DNA from: Chryseobacterium sp. LAM-KRS1 | GTDB taxonomy: Bacteria > Bacteroidota > Bacteroidia > Flavobacteriales > Weeksellaceae | Reading direction: 5' to 3' | Assembly: GCF_013184525.1 (NCBI RefSeq) | Contig: NZ_JAAOIZ010000004.1 | Span: 496,001 to 560,000 of the forward strand | DNA: 64,000 bases | Shown: piece after piece, positions 54,482 through 63,330 of the stretch | How the letters are laid out: the number at the start of each line of letters is the position of its first letter | How positions within the stretch are numbered: the stretch's first letter is position 1 | Position numbers and translations under genes: made by a program | The notes under the pieces: model-generated | What the model saw: only the letters and a program-made list of their open reading frames with translations | What the model was told of the DNA's origin: nothing | Database searches by the model: none

Positions 54482-55390
54482 TTATATCTGGCTCTTTATT
54501 TCGGCCATTAATTCCTTGCCACCATTTTCGAGTACTATTTTTGCATATTTTTCTCCGAAATTTTCACTCTCATTATATGTGAAATTTTCGTCCGTCGCGA
54601 TGCAGTTTTTTCCGTCCAGTGAGCAAAGTGCTGCTTTAAAGCGGATCTGGTCATCGAATATTTCAGCAAAGGCTCCGATGGGTGCAGTACATCCTCCTTC
54701 AAGGGTACTAAGGAAATTTCTTTCAATCTCAACGCAGATTTGTGTGGGTTTATGATTAATCTGACGTACTATTTCATTGATTTCTTTTTTATCCGAATGT
54801 CCGGCAACTGCGATAACTCCCTGAGAAGGCGCTGGGATCATTAAAGGAAGCATCTCGTAATCAATGTCCATTTTCATTCTTTTGATGCCTGCTAAAGATA
54901 ATATAGTGGCATCAAAATCCTGTTCTTCCAATTTTTGAAGGCGTGTCTGTATATTTCCACGAATATCGGAGAAAGTTGCTTCCGGATAATATTTCAGCCA
55001 AAACGCTCTTCTTCTCAAGCTGCTTGTTGCTAAATTAAGTTCATGAAACTCTTTATTTTTTGCTGATTCTTTTCTTATTAAAACATCCTGCGGATAATCT
55101 CTTTCCAGATATGCGATAAGTTCTGTGTGTTGGGGAAGTTTTGTAGGGACATCTTTCAGAGAGTGTACAGCAATATCTATTTCATCATTTAATAATGCGG
55201 TATCCAGATCTCTGGTAAAAACGCCTGTAATCCCTAAAGCGTAAAGAGGTTGATTAAGATTTTTATCACCCGAAGAAAGGATGGGCATGATCTCAGTCGT
55301 GTAATTATTATTTTGCAGATACCTTGCGACCTCTCTCGCCTGCCAAAGAGCAAGTGCTGAATTTCTTGTTCCTATTCTAATGCTTTTCAT
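54482..55390 (-). CDS. hemC: Hydroxymethylbilane synthase
   Basis: About 302 residues: KSIRIGTRNSALALWQAREV at the N terminus, AVHSLKDVPTKLP, SSLRRRAFWLKYYP and LEGGCTAPIGAFAEIF, where the Cys carries the dipyrromethane cofactor. It polymerises four porphobilinogens. I place the start at ATG 55390, where the family N terminus begins (an upstream start adds eight residues of unlikely sequence). The start overlaps the hemA end by 14 bases, so the two are coupled. Confidence 0.95.
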   Translation of the reverse strand: MKSIRIGTRNSALALWQAREVARYLQNNNYTTEIMPILSSGDKNLNQPLYALGITGVFTRDLDTALLNDEIDIAVHSLKDVPTKLPQHTELIAYLERDYPQDVLIRKESAKNKEFHELNLATSSLRRRAFWLKYYPEATFSDIRGNIQTRLQKLEEQDFDATILSLAGIKRMKMDIDYEMLPLMIPAPSQGVIAVAGHSDKKEINEIVRQINHKPTQICVEIERNFLSTLEGGCTAPIGAFAEIFDDQIRFKAALCSLDGKNCIATDENFTYNESENFGEKYAKIVLENGGKELMAEIKSQI

Positions 55391-56651
55391 TGAATTCGTT
55401 GTTTGGTTGTTCAACTAATATTTCGTGCATTAATTTACTAATTTCTTCGGCTTTTAAAGGGTTATCTATGATGTATTTTGCAAAACGGCTGGTAATTTTC
55501 TGAATCATCTTTTCAGAAAGTGCCATATCGTCTACATTGATGTATTTATTTTTTCTGTAGAACTGATGCATTTCATTACGCTCCATATTTTTCAGGACCG
55601 CTTTGAAATGATGAATGTTGGGAGCGAGTTTTCTTTTTTTCTCCCACTCTATGAAGTCTTTAGACATTTCCTTGATGATCTGTTCTGCTTTTGGAATTTC
55701 TTTTTCTCTCTGCTGGATTGTTTCCTGAATTTGTTTTGATAATTCATCCACATCGATCAAGGTTACATTTTTATTATCCGTAACATTTTTTTCAACATTG
55801 TGGGGAATGGAAAGATCAATGACCAAAGTTTCTTTTCCGTTTGGAAAATGTGAAGCGTTTACAATAGGATGTTTTGCCCCTGTTGCCACAATCAGAATGT
55901 CTGTATTTTTCAGTTCTTTATCGAAGTCTGCATAATCAACGTGAGGAATGGTGTATTTCTGAGAAATCTTTTCAGCTTTCTCCTGGGTTCTGTTGGTGAT
56001 TTTTATTTTAGGCTGATAAACGTGCTTTACAAGATTCTCAACCGTATTTTGTCCGATTTCACCCACTCCTAAAAGCAGAATATTTTTCTCGGTAATCCTT
56101 TTTTGATTATTCAGAATGTAATGAACAGCAGCATAAGAAACTGAAGCGGCCCCATTGGATATCCCGGTTTCATTTTTAATTCTTTTTGAAATCTGGATCG
56201 CCGAGTTGATCGCTCTTTCCAAATATGGATTAGAGTTCTTTCTTTCTTTTTTAAAACGGCTGTATGCTTTTTTGATCTGCCCGATAATCTCAAAATCCCC
56301 GATAATCTGGCTTTCAAGACCTGCGGCAACCCTGAACAAATGAGTTAAAGCCTCCTCCTTGGTAAGGATATTGGCAAACTGCAAGAAATCAGTAATGTTA
56401 ACCCCGATTGTTTTACAGTATTCTTCAGCAACCAAAAGATAGTTGGAAGTAGTGGTATATATTTCGGTCCTGTTGCAGGTAGAAACCACAAAGGCATCCC
56501 CTAAATTTTCATCGTGAATACGGGTAACGAAATTTTTTATGTTTTCATCAAAAAACGCAAATTTCCCTCGTGTTTCTCCATCTGCCTTTTCGTAGCTTAT
56601 GGAAAGAACGGCGAAATTTGAAGTTTGATTTGTATGAGTGTTTTGTAACAT
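55377..56651 (-). CDS. hemA: Glutamyl-tRNA reductase
   Basis: About 424 residues with NFAVLSISYEKADGETRGKF, the catalytic Cys in VVSTCNRTEIY, FRVAAGLESQIIGDFEIIGQ, and a Rossmann NADPH region NILLLGVGEIGQNTVENL. It reduces glutamyl-tRNA to glutamate-1-semialdehyde, the first committed step of C5-pathway tetrapyrrole synthesis. I start it at ATG 56651; a TTG at 56663 would lie within the -7 box. It heads the hemA-C-D-E set, which has no other hem gene in the window. Confidence 0.95.
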   Translation of the reverse strand: MLQNTHTNQTSNFAVLSISYEKADGETRGKFAFFDENIKNFVTRIHDENLGDAFVVSTCNRTEIYTTTSNYLLVAEEYCKTIGVNITDFLQFANILTKEEALTHLFRVAAGLESQIIGDFEIIGQIKKAYSRFKKERKNSNPYLERAINSAIQISKRIKNETGISNGAASVSYAAVHYILNNQKRITEKNILLLGVGEIGQNTVENLVKHVYQPKIKITNRTQEKAEKISQKYTIPHVDYADFDKELKNTDILIVATGAKHPIVNASHFPNGKETLVIDLSIPHNVEKNVTDNKNVTLIDVDELSKQIQETIQQREKEIPKAEQIIKEMSKDFIEWEKKRKLAPNIHHFKAVLKNMERNEMHQFYRKNKYINVDDMALSEKMIQKITSRFAKYIIDNPLKAEEISKLMHEILVEQPNNEFNEKH

Positions 56652-56660
56652 ATCCGGGGG

Positions 56661-56668
56661 CAAATTTA
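56661..56668 (-). promoter_or_regulatory. -7 box of the hem operon
   Basis: TAAATTTG on the minus strand, only nine bases before the hemA ATG, so the leader would be a few bases at most. No matching TTG upstream. Confidence 0.6.
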
Positions 56669-56860
56669 CGCTTTTTTTAATTAAACACTTTCTGAAATTG
56701 TGTATGATAATTATCGTGAAAAACTATAAATCCGTTACTGTTCTGAGTTTGGATTGATATTATAAGAAATTAAATTGACCGTTAAAGAATTATTTCAAAT
56801 TTTAATAAAATTTTAACCAAATTATATGCTTGCCAAATTTTATTGGTAGTGTTTAATTTA

Positions 56861-56868
56861 TATCTTTG
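56861..56868 (+). promoter_or_regulatory. -7 box of the mre-rod operon
   Basis: TATCTTTG, perfect match, 23 bases before the mreB ATG. A TTG at 56843-56845 is 15 bases upstream, shorter than usual. Confidence 0.6.
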
Positions 56869-56891
56869 TAAACTTAAATCAGAAGAAAAAT

Positions 56892-57917
56892 ATGAGTTTA
56901 TTCGATATGTTTACGCAAGAAATTGCGATAGACTTGGGAACCGCTAACACACTTATCATCCATAATAATAAAATTGTTATAGACCAGCCCTCAATTGTTG
57001 CAATTGAGCGATCTACTGGAAGGCCGATAGCTGTTGGTGAACAGGCTAAACATATGCAGGGGAAAACCCATGAAGACATTAAAACAATTCGTCCTTTGAA
57101 AGATGGGGTTATTGCGGATTTTCATGCTTCTGAACATATGATTAAGGAGTTTATTAAAAAAATTCCTGGTATCAAAGGTAAATTCATTCAGCCTGCTTTA
57201 AGAATTGTAATCTGTATCCCTTCCGGAATTACGGAAGTGGAAAAAAGAGCGGTAAGAGACTCTGCACAGAAAGTAAATGCTAAGGAGGTAAGACTGATTT
57301 ATGAACCAATGGCAGCTGCAATAGGAGTAGGAATTGATGTTCAAAAACCGGAAGGTAATATGATCATTGATATAGGTGGAGGGACAACTGAAATTGCAGT
57401 AGTTGCTTTAGGAGGTATTGTTTGTGACAAGTCTGTGAAAATTGCAGGGGATGTATTCACGAATGATATCGCTTATTTTCTGAGAACACATCACAACCTT
57501 TATATTGGTGAAAGAACAGCCGAGAGAGTGAAAATTGAAGTAGGATCTGCTGTTGAAGATCTGGATGTGGATATTGAAGATATTCCGGTACAAGGTAGAG
57601 ACCTTATCACAGGTAAACCAAAAGAAATCATGGTTGGGTATAAAGAGATTGCCCGCGCATTGGATAAATCGATCATCAGAATTGAAGATGCCGTAATGGA
57701 AACTCTTTCTTTAACACCACCTGAACTGGCAGCTGATATTTATAAAACAGGTATTTATCTTGCAGGAGGAGGTGCATTGTTGAGAGGTCTTGCAGACAGA
57801 TTACATAAGAAAACAGGTCTTCCTGTTTTTGTAGCTGAAGATCCGTTAAGAGCGGTTGTTCGCGGAACCGGGATTGCACTTAAGAATATGGATAAATTCA
57901 ATTTCTTAATTAAATAA
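56892..57917 (+). CDS. mreB: Rod-shape actin homologue MreB
   Basis: The 341-residue protein has the actin-type phosphate loops IAIDLGTANTLI (about 11-22) and NMIIDIGGGTTEIAVVAL, plus the adenosine motif YLAGGGALLRGLADRL. It forms membrane-bound filaments that guide lateral wall synthesis. It is the first gene of mreB-mreC-mreD-mrdA-rodA, all on the plus strand with small gaps or overlaps. Confidence 0.97.
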   Translation: MSLFDMFTQEIAIDLGTANTLIIHNNKIVIDQPSIVAIERSTGRPIAVGEQAKHMQGKTHEDIKTIRPLKDGVIADFHASEHMIKEFIKKIPGIKGKFIQPALRIVICIPSGITEVEKRAVRDSAQKVNAKEVRLIYEPMAAAIGVGIDVQKPEGNMIIDIGGGTTEIAVVALGGIVCDKSVKIAGDVFTNDIAYFLRTHHNLYIGERTAERVKIEVGSAVEDLDVDIEDIPVQGRDLITGKPKEIMVGYKEIARALDKSIIRIEDAVMETLSLTPPELAADIYKTGIYLAGGGALLRGLADRLHKKTGLPVFVAEDPLRAVVRGTGIALKNMDKFNFLIK

Positions 57918-57943
57918 TTTTAACTTTTACGAACACTATCTGA

Positions 57944-58798
57944 ATGGGATTTTTGCTGAGATTATTTTCGAAGAACGCTCTTTTTGTCTTCTTTATTTTC
58001 TTGCAAATTATTGCTCTGGTCCTTATATTTTCTAAAAACGCCATGCAAAAATCCTGGATTGCTGGTCAGTCTGCAGCGTTAAATTCCTGGGTTTCCGGTT
58101 ATATTGATGAAGGGGTTTCTTATTTGAAGCTTAAGCAAATCAATGAAGATCTTGTTGCTCAGAATAAAGCTTTAATGATTGAACTGTATGGAAAGGATGG
58201 CGCCAAAAAGCCGGTCTTCAGAAAAGTTCACGATACTTTAGGAGGTGGCCAAATCTACACATTTGTGGATGGCGAAATTGTTTTCAACAGTATTAACAGG
58301 AGAAATAATTATTTTACAATTAACCGTGGCCGCAGAGATGGGGTATTTCCTCAGATGGGAGTTATGGCTCCGAAGGGAATTGCAGGGATCGTTATAAATT
58401 CAACAGATAGTTATGCTTTGGTTCAGTCGGTTTTAAGTGTTAACCGTATCAGGATCAATGCTTCGTTAAAAAAATCTGGGTATTTTGGAACCTTAACATG
58501 GAACGGAGATAACTCTAGGGTAATGCATTTGGCAGATATCCCGAAATATGTAGCCCTGAAGATTGGAGATACGATTGTTACCGATGGAAAATCAGCGATT
58601 TTTCCCAAAGGGGTAATGATTGGAACTGTGGCAGGATACTCAGTAGATAACAAAACCGGTTTCTGGGATATTTCAGTAGAACTCAGTGAGAAAATGGGTT
58701 CCCTGAATAAAGTGTATGTGGTAAAAAGCCTGAAGAAAGCTGAGGTTCAAAAAATCCAGGATACATTACAGGCGGTAATAAAAAAGGAAAATGATTAG
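57944..58798 (+). CDS. mreC: Rod shape-determining protein MreC
   Basis: The 284-residue protein has a short cytoplasmic start, one membrane helix (about 11-30), a coiled-coil-prone stretch (about 60-90) and two beta domains with NYFTINRGRRDGVFPQMGVM and VRINASLKKSGYFGTLTW. It links MreB to periplasmic wall enzymes. It lies 26 bases after mreB and overlaps mreD by eight bases. Confidence 0.94.
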   Translation: MGFLLRLFSKNALFVFFIFLQIIALVLIFSKNAMQKSWIAGQSAALNSWVSGYIDEGVSYLKLKQINEDLVAQNKALMIELYGKDGAKKPVFRKVHDTLGGGQIYTFVDGEIVFNSINRRNNYFTINRGRRDGVFPQMGVMAPKGIAGIVINSTDSYALVQSVLSVNRIRINASLKKSGYFGTLTWNGDNSRVMHLADIPKYVALKIGDTIVTDGKSAIFPKGVMIGTVAGYSVDNKTGFWDISVELSEKMGSLNKVYVVKSLKKAEVQKIQDTLQAVIKKEND

Positions 58799-59297
58799 CA
58801 GAACACTTTTTACGGATATATTAATCATGATCTTTCTTGTTGCATTACAGATTTTTGTATTGAACAGGATCACTCTGTTCGGGAAGTATACTCCCGTGCT
58901 ATATCCTGTATTTGTCATGTTTTATCCTTTTTTCAGGAATAAATTTCAATTTTTGGCATTGAGTTTTTTAATAGGACTTTCTATTGATGCCTTCTTATAT
59001 TCATGGGGAATTAATGCACTGGCTACGACACTTATTGCGTATTTCAGAACATTGATCTTCAGGACGTCCACTGATACGTCCACCGACTTCTTTTCTTTTC
59101 AATCTCTGCAATGGGGGCAGTTCTTACTTTTTCTATTTTCAAGTATTTTCCTGCACCAGCTTTTAGTACAGTATATTGAGTTCTTTAAGTTCAGCAGATT
59201 TTTTGAAATATTGTTTAATGTGTTGGTAACAAGTGTAATTTCCTTTATATTTATAGTTGTTTACGCATTAATCTTTAAAATCAAACAAAAAGTTTGA
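58791..59297 (+). CDS. mreD: Rod shape-determining protein MreD
   Basis: The 168-residue protein is almost entirely hydrophobic, with about five or six membrane helices, and shows little motif conservation (as usual for MreD). SFLIGLSIDAFLYSWGINAL is its most recognisable stretch. Assignment rests on topology, length and position between mreC and mrdA. Confidence 0.9.
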   Translation: MISRTLFTDILIMIFLVALQIFVLNRITLFGKYTPVLYPVFVMFYPFFRNKFQFLALSFLIGLSIDAFLYSWGINALATTLIAYFRTLIFRTSTDTSTDFFSFQSLQWGQFLLFLFSSIFLHQLLVQYIEFFKFSRFFEILFNVLVTSVISFIFIVVYALIFKIKQKV

Positions 59298-61324
59298 ACA
59301 CACGTTATTTAAAAATCTTTGCCGTTGTTGCTGTTATTGCCCTTATTTTTGTGGCAAGGCTTGCATATTTGCAGTTGTTTACGGACAGGTATGCGCTAAA
59401 CGCGGCTAACACATCTATCAAAATAGAATATGTGATCCCGCAAAGGGGTGTTATTTTTGACCGGAATGGAAAAATCATGGTAGGTAACCAGCCGGCTTAT
59501 GAGATATCTTTCACTCAGGCTTTAATGAAACCTGATTTTGATACTTTGGGATTTTGTAATTTAATGAAGATAAGCAAATCCGACTTCATTAATAAAATCA
59601 ATACAATCAAGAAAGAAAAATATTATTCTAAGCTCACTCCGATGACTTTTATCAAAGATCTGAGCAGAGAAGATATTGCGAGGGTTCAGGAAATCATCTT
59701 TAAATATCCTGCATTCAGTATCGTTTCCAGACCTCAGCGTCAATATGAGGTCTCCACTTCCGGAAATCTATTAGGATATACAAGTGAGGTTAATGAAAGA
59801 GATATAAAAAAGGATTCGCTTTATTACCTGCCGGGAGATTTCATTGGAAAAACAGGAGTTGAAAAATCATACGAAAAAGAACTTCGTGGGGTAAAGGGGA
59901 TGAAATACATCCAGAAGGATATCAGACTTCGGAACATTGGTTCATACAAAAACGGAGCATTAGATAAGGATGTAATTACAGGAAAAGATATTACTCTGAC
60001 CATTGATTATGATCTTCAGAGAATGGCGGAGGAAATGATGGTGAATAAACATGGTGCCATCGTTGCCTTAGATCCTAATAACGGGGAGGTTTTAGTGTCG
60101 GCGACAGGTCCGGATATTGATCCTAATCTTTTCACAGGGCCTATGAAATCCAAAAATTTATACGCTTTATCTAAAGATACGATTTACGAAAATAAGCCAA
60201 CATTTGACAGGTCTCTGCAGGCAGGGTATCCTCCTGGTTCCACTTTTAAACTACTTACGGCATTATCTGCTATGCAAATGGGAGTAATGGATGAAAACAC
60301 GATTTTCCCTTGTGGGGGCGGATTCAATTACAGAGGATTACGAATCAAGGGGCACGGTGGAGCGGAACCTTTAATTCCTTCCATACAGGTTTCAAGTAAC
60401 TGTTATTTTTCTTATGCATTTTTAGCGATTGTTAATAAATATCCGGGAAATCCATCTAAAGGTGTTGACGAGTGGAAAGCTATTATGAGCAGCTTTGGGG
60501 TTGGAGAATTTTTAAACAATGATTTTGCCGTTGGTGCAAGAGGAAGAATTCCTTCCGGAGCATTTTATGAAAAAAGAATGGCATCCATCCTTAAAGCAAG
60601 TGGTTCTAAAAAAGACAGTAAAAACTGGGATCCTTTGGCTACAGGTGCTGTTTTCAACGGAATGGGACAGGGGGACGTAATGGTTACTCCTTTGCAGCTT
60701 GCCAATTACGTGGCAGCTATTGCCAATAGGGGATGGTATTATACTCCGCATATTGTAAAATCAATTGACGGAAAGCCTAATCCGGATCCGAGATTTAAGA
60801 AAAAGCATAAAACTCTGGTAGACCCTAAACACTTTGAACCTGTCCTTAAAGGAATGGAAGCAGTGGTATTAAGAGGTACGGCAAGAGGATTGAAATCAAA
60901 TGATTTTACTCAGCTGGCCAAGACAGGGACTGCTCAGGTTCCTCAGGGTAAAGATAATTCCATATTTGTTTTGATTGCCCCGGCGGATAAGCCAAAAATT
61001 GTAGTGGTTGCTGTAATGGAGCATGCAGGATTCGGTGCTACATGGGCAGGACCAGCAAGTACGGTGATCGCTGAGAAATACATTACAGGAGATCTGAAAA
61101 GAGAAAATCTTTACAAAAAGATGACATCTGCCAGCTTTATGCCTGAATATAAAAGACAGTGGATTGTCGATTTAAAACGTAAAGGTTTATACAAAGATCC
61201 GAAACAGGATTCTGTAAAACAAAAAAAAATACAGGACAGTCTGGATTTTATAAAGAAACAGAAAGAAAAATTACAGAAACAGATAGACGCAGAAACTCAA
61301 ACTAAAAAAGATAAAAAGCAATGA
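59294..61324 (+). CDS. mrdA: Penicillin-binding protein 2 (elongasome transpeptidase)
   Basis: The 676-residue protein has a single N-terminal helix (about 5-25), the class B PBP dimerisation region with VIPQRGVIFDRNGKIMV, and a transpeptidase domain with Ser316 in PPGSTFKLLTAL, SSN in QVSSNCYFSYAF, and Lys543 in LAKTGTAQVPQG. The tail is a Lys/Gln-rich low-complexity region. It crosslinks new wall along the cylinder with RodA. It begins with TTG, overlapping the mreD stop by four bases (TTGA), and the stop overlaps rodA (ATGA). Confidence 0.95.
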   Translation: MNTRYLKIFAVVAVIALIFVARLAYLQLFTDRYALNAANTSIKIEYVIPQRGVIFDRNGKIMVGNQPAYEISFTQALMKPDFDTLGFCNLMKISKSDFINKINTIKKEKYYSKLTPMTFIKDLSREDIARVQEIIFKYPAFSIVSRPQRQYEVSTSGNLLGYTSEVNERDIKKDSLYYLPGDFIGKTGVEKSYEKELRGVKGMKYIQKDIRLRNIGSYKNGALDKDVITGKDITLTIDYDLQRMAEEMMVNKHGAIVALDPNNGEVLVSATGPDIDPNLFTGPMKSKNLYALSKDTIYENKPTFDRSLQAGYPPGSTFKLLTALSAMQMGVMDENTIFPCGGGFNYRGLRIKGHGGAEPLIPSIQVSSNCYFSYAFLAIVNKYPGNPSKGVDEWKAIMSSFGVGEFLNNDFAVGARGRIPSGAFYEKRMASILKASGSKKDSKNWDPLATGAVFNGMGQGDVMVTPLQLANYVAAIANRGWYYTPHIVKSIDGKPNPDPRFKKKHKTLVDPKHFEPVLKGMEAVVLRGTARGLKSNDFTQLAKTGTAQVPQGKDNSIFVLIAPADKPKIVVVAVMEHAGFGATWAGPASTVIAEKYITGDLKRENLYKKMTSASFMPEYKRQWIVDLKRKGLYKDPKQDSVKQKKIQDSLDFIKKQKEKLQKQIDAETQTKKDKKQ

Positions 61325-62550
61325 AATGGACAGAAGGATTAGATAAATTAGGCCTTGGTCTATATTTCCTGCTTTGCATTTTTGCGATAGCAAACATCTA
61401 CAGTGTGGAACCGGCAAGTGGGACCAGACAAGCAGTTTGGTTTGGAATATCTGTTTTTGTAGGACTCATTATCTTTTTCACCCGTACCAAGTTCTTTGAG
61501 AATATGGCAGGGATTATCTATATTATTGGAGTCTTATTACTGATAGGATTGTTTCCCTTTGGAAAAGAGGTTCTTGGGCAAAAGAACTGGTACAAATTCG
61601 GACCTTTAAGTTTGCAGCCGGTAGAGTTTGCAAAACTGGGAACAGCATTGATGCTGGCTAATTATGTCTCGGGTCCCGATTTTAATTTAAGTAATAGAAA
61701 ATCTTTATTGACCTCTCTGGCGATCGTGGGAATTCCTGCAGTTGTTGTACTGGCAATTCCGGATGTTGGCTCACTGCTTGTTTTTGTAGCATTTTTCATT
61801 GCATTGTATAGAGAAGGATTAAGTGGATTATTATTCGGGATAGGGTTTCTTTTTGCTGCTGTTTTTCTCGTTTCTCTTGCGGTGAATCCTATTTATGTAG
61901 TGATTGCTATCCTGGTCATTGCAGGAATTTTAATTGCAATGAACTATTATAAAATGTCCTGGAATGTTATATCCATTTCAAGTATTGCAGGCTCTATTAT
62001 TCTGCTGTGCGGATTGGCATTTGCAACACCTTATATTTTAGAGAAATTACCTAAACACCAAAGGGAGAGGATAGAGGTTCTTTATAAAGGAGAAAAGGCA
62101 TTCAGGGATACTTCAGGATATAACCTTCTTTATTCAAAAACAGCAATTGGCTCTGGCGGACTTTTAGGAAAAGGATATCGTGAGGGATCAGTAACCCAGG
62201 GCAAATTTGTACCTGAACAGAGTACGGATTATATTTTCTGTACCGTTGGTGAAGAATGGGGATTTGTAGGAAGTGCGGGACTTGTTTTGTGCTACTTATT
62301 GTATATTGGAAGGATCTATTACCTTGCAGAGAAGCAAAAGTCTATTTTTAACAGGGTTTTTGGCTACTGTTTTGCTTCCATCCTGTTAATGCACTTTTCG
62401 ATCAATTTAGGGATGGTTATGGGACTTTTTCCAACCGTTGGGATCCCGTTACCTTACTTTAGTTATGGAGGAAGTTCTTTGCTGGCCTTCTCTACTATGA
62501 CCTTCATCTTTTTTAAGCTCAACTATTCGGATAAAAACAGTCTGGTATAG
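61321..62550 (+). CDS. rodA: Peptidoglycan glycosyltransferase RodA
   Basis: The 409-residue SEDS protein has about ten membrane helices with PLSLQPVEFAKLGTALML (catalytic Asp region context), IPDVGSLLVFVAFFIALY, FVPEQSTDYIFCTVGEEWGFVG-type loop, and GLFPTVGIPLPYFSYGGSSL near the end. It polymerises lipid II as the partner of PBP2. It begins inside the mrdA stop (ATGA) and closes the operon; I see no clear terminator after it. Confidence 0.96.
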   Translation: MKWTEGLDKLGLGLYFLLCIFAIANIYSVEPASGTRQAVWFGISVFVGLIIFFTRTKFFENMAGIIYIIGVLLLIGLFPFGKEVLGQKNWYKFGPLSLQPVEFAKLGTALMLANYVSGPDFNLSNRKSLLTSLAIVGIPAVVVLAIPDVGSLLVFVAFFIALYREGLSGLLFGIGFLFAAVFLVSLAVNPIYVVIAILVIAGILIAMNYYKMSWNVISISSIAGSIILLCGLAFATPYILEKLPKHQRERIEVLYKGEKAFRDTSGYNLLYSKTAIGSGGLLGKGYREGSVTQGKFVPEQSTDYIFCTVGEEWGFVGSAGLVLCYLLYIGRIYYLAEKQKSIFNRVFGYCFASILLMHFSINLGMVMGLFPTVGIPLPYFSYGGSSLLAFSTMTFIFFKLNYSDKNSLV

Positions 62551-62643
62551 AAGCGATCGTTATAGGTTAGCTACAAAAGGCTTTCTAAAGACTGATCGTT
62601 ATTATTAAAACTTATTACAAAAATTTCTTTTAAACATCCTGGT

Positions 62644-63219
62644 ATGAAAGAAGCATACGTTATTAATCAGGTTTTTGAAAATGGGGACTTTTCCCAATTT
62701 CAAAAAGGCGAATATGAAAATTGTATATTCCGGAACTGCCATCTTGAGTATATGGACCTTTCTTTTTTCAGTTTTAATGATTGTGAATTTATCGGATGTA
62801 ATCTGAGTATGGCAAAGCTTGTTTCAACAGCATTTCGGGAGGTGGTGTTTAAAGAATGTAAGATGTTCGGGCTTCACTTTGATGAATGCAATGAGTTTGG
62901 AATGTCGTTCAGATTTGAAGGGTGTTCTTTAAACAATTCTGTTTTTTATAAAACATCGATCAAGAAAACTTTGTTTAAAAACTCAAAATTGACGGAAGTC
63001 GATTTTGCTGAGGCAGACTTATCGAATTCCATATTTAATAATTGTGATCTTTCCGGGGCAATCTTCGAAAATTCCAACCTTGAAAAGGCTGATTTCAGAA
63101 CATCTTTCAATTATACTATAGATCCTGCTTCCAACAGGCTGAAAAAGGCTAAATTTTCACTTTCTGAAGTGCATGGGCTGCTTTATCGCTTGGATATAGA
63201 TATTGATCGAAATAGCTAG
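62644..63219 (+). CDS. Pentapeptide-repeat protein, Qnr/McbG-like layout
   Basis: The 191-residue protein is built of pentapeptide repeats (A/C-D/N-L/F-x-x pattern) from about residue 20 to 155, for example YENCIFRNCHLEYMDLSFF and AEADLSNSIFNNCDLSGAIF, with a short interruption, and ends NRLKKAKFSLSEVHGLLYRLD. Such right-handed quadrilateral helices may mimic DNA and protect gyrase, as Qnr and McbG do; whether this one does is unproven. It is a single gene with an AT-rich upstream region and a palindrome after it. Confidence 0.88.
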   Translation: MKEAYVINQVFENGDFSQFQKGEYENCIFRNCHLEYMDLSFFSFNDCEFIGCNLSMAKLVSTAFREVVFKECKMFGLHFDECNEFGMSFRFEGCSLNNSVFYKTSIKKTLFKNSKLTEVDFAEADLSNSIFNNCDLSGAIFENSNLEKADFRTSFNYTIDPASNRLKKAKFSLSEVHGLLYRLDIDIDRNS

Positions 63220-63278
63220 CCTTTTGGCGTTGAAAGAAGTATGTCATTAAATAGAAACCAATTGAAGACAGATAAACA

Positions 63279-63306
63279 GAAAGCCATCAAATATTTGATG
63301 GCTTTC
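63279..63306. terminator. 28-base perfect palindrome between convergent genes
   Basis: GAAAGCCATCAAAT is followed by its exact reverse complement. It lies 24 bases beyond the NlpC/P60 gene's stop and 60 beyond the pentapeptide gene; T runs are short, so it is a likely but not strong terminator. Confidence 0.6.
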
Positions 63307-63330
63307 ATTATTTAAATCAATTATTTAAAA

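Noticed and set aside
62551..62643. Two copies of GATCGTTAT after rodA as a possible operator or attachment site.
   Set aside because: Nine-base copies with unequal flanks and no associated mobile gene; too weak to call.
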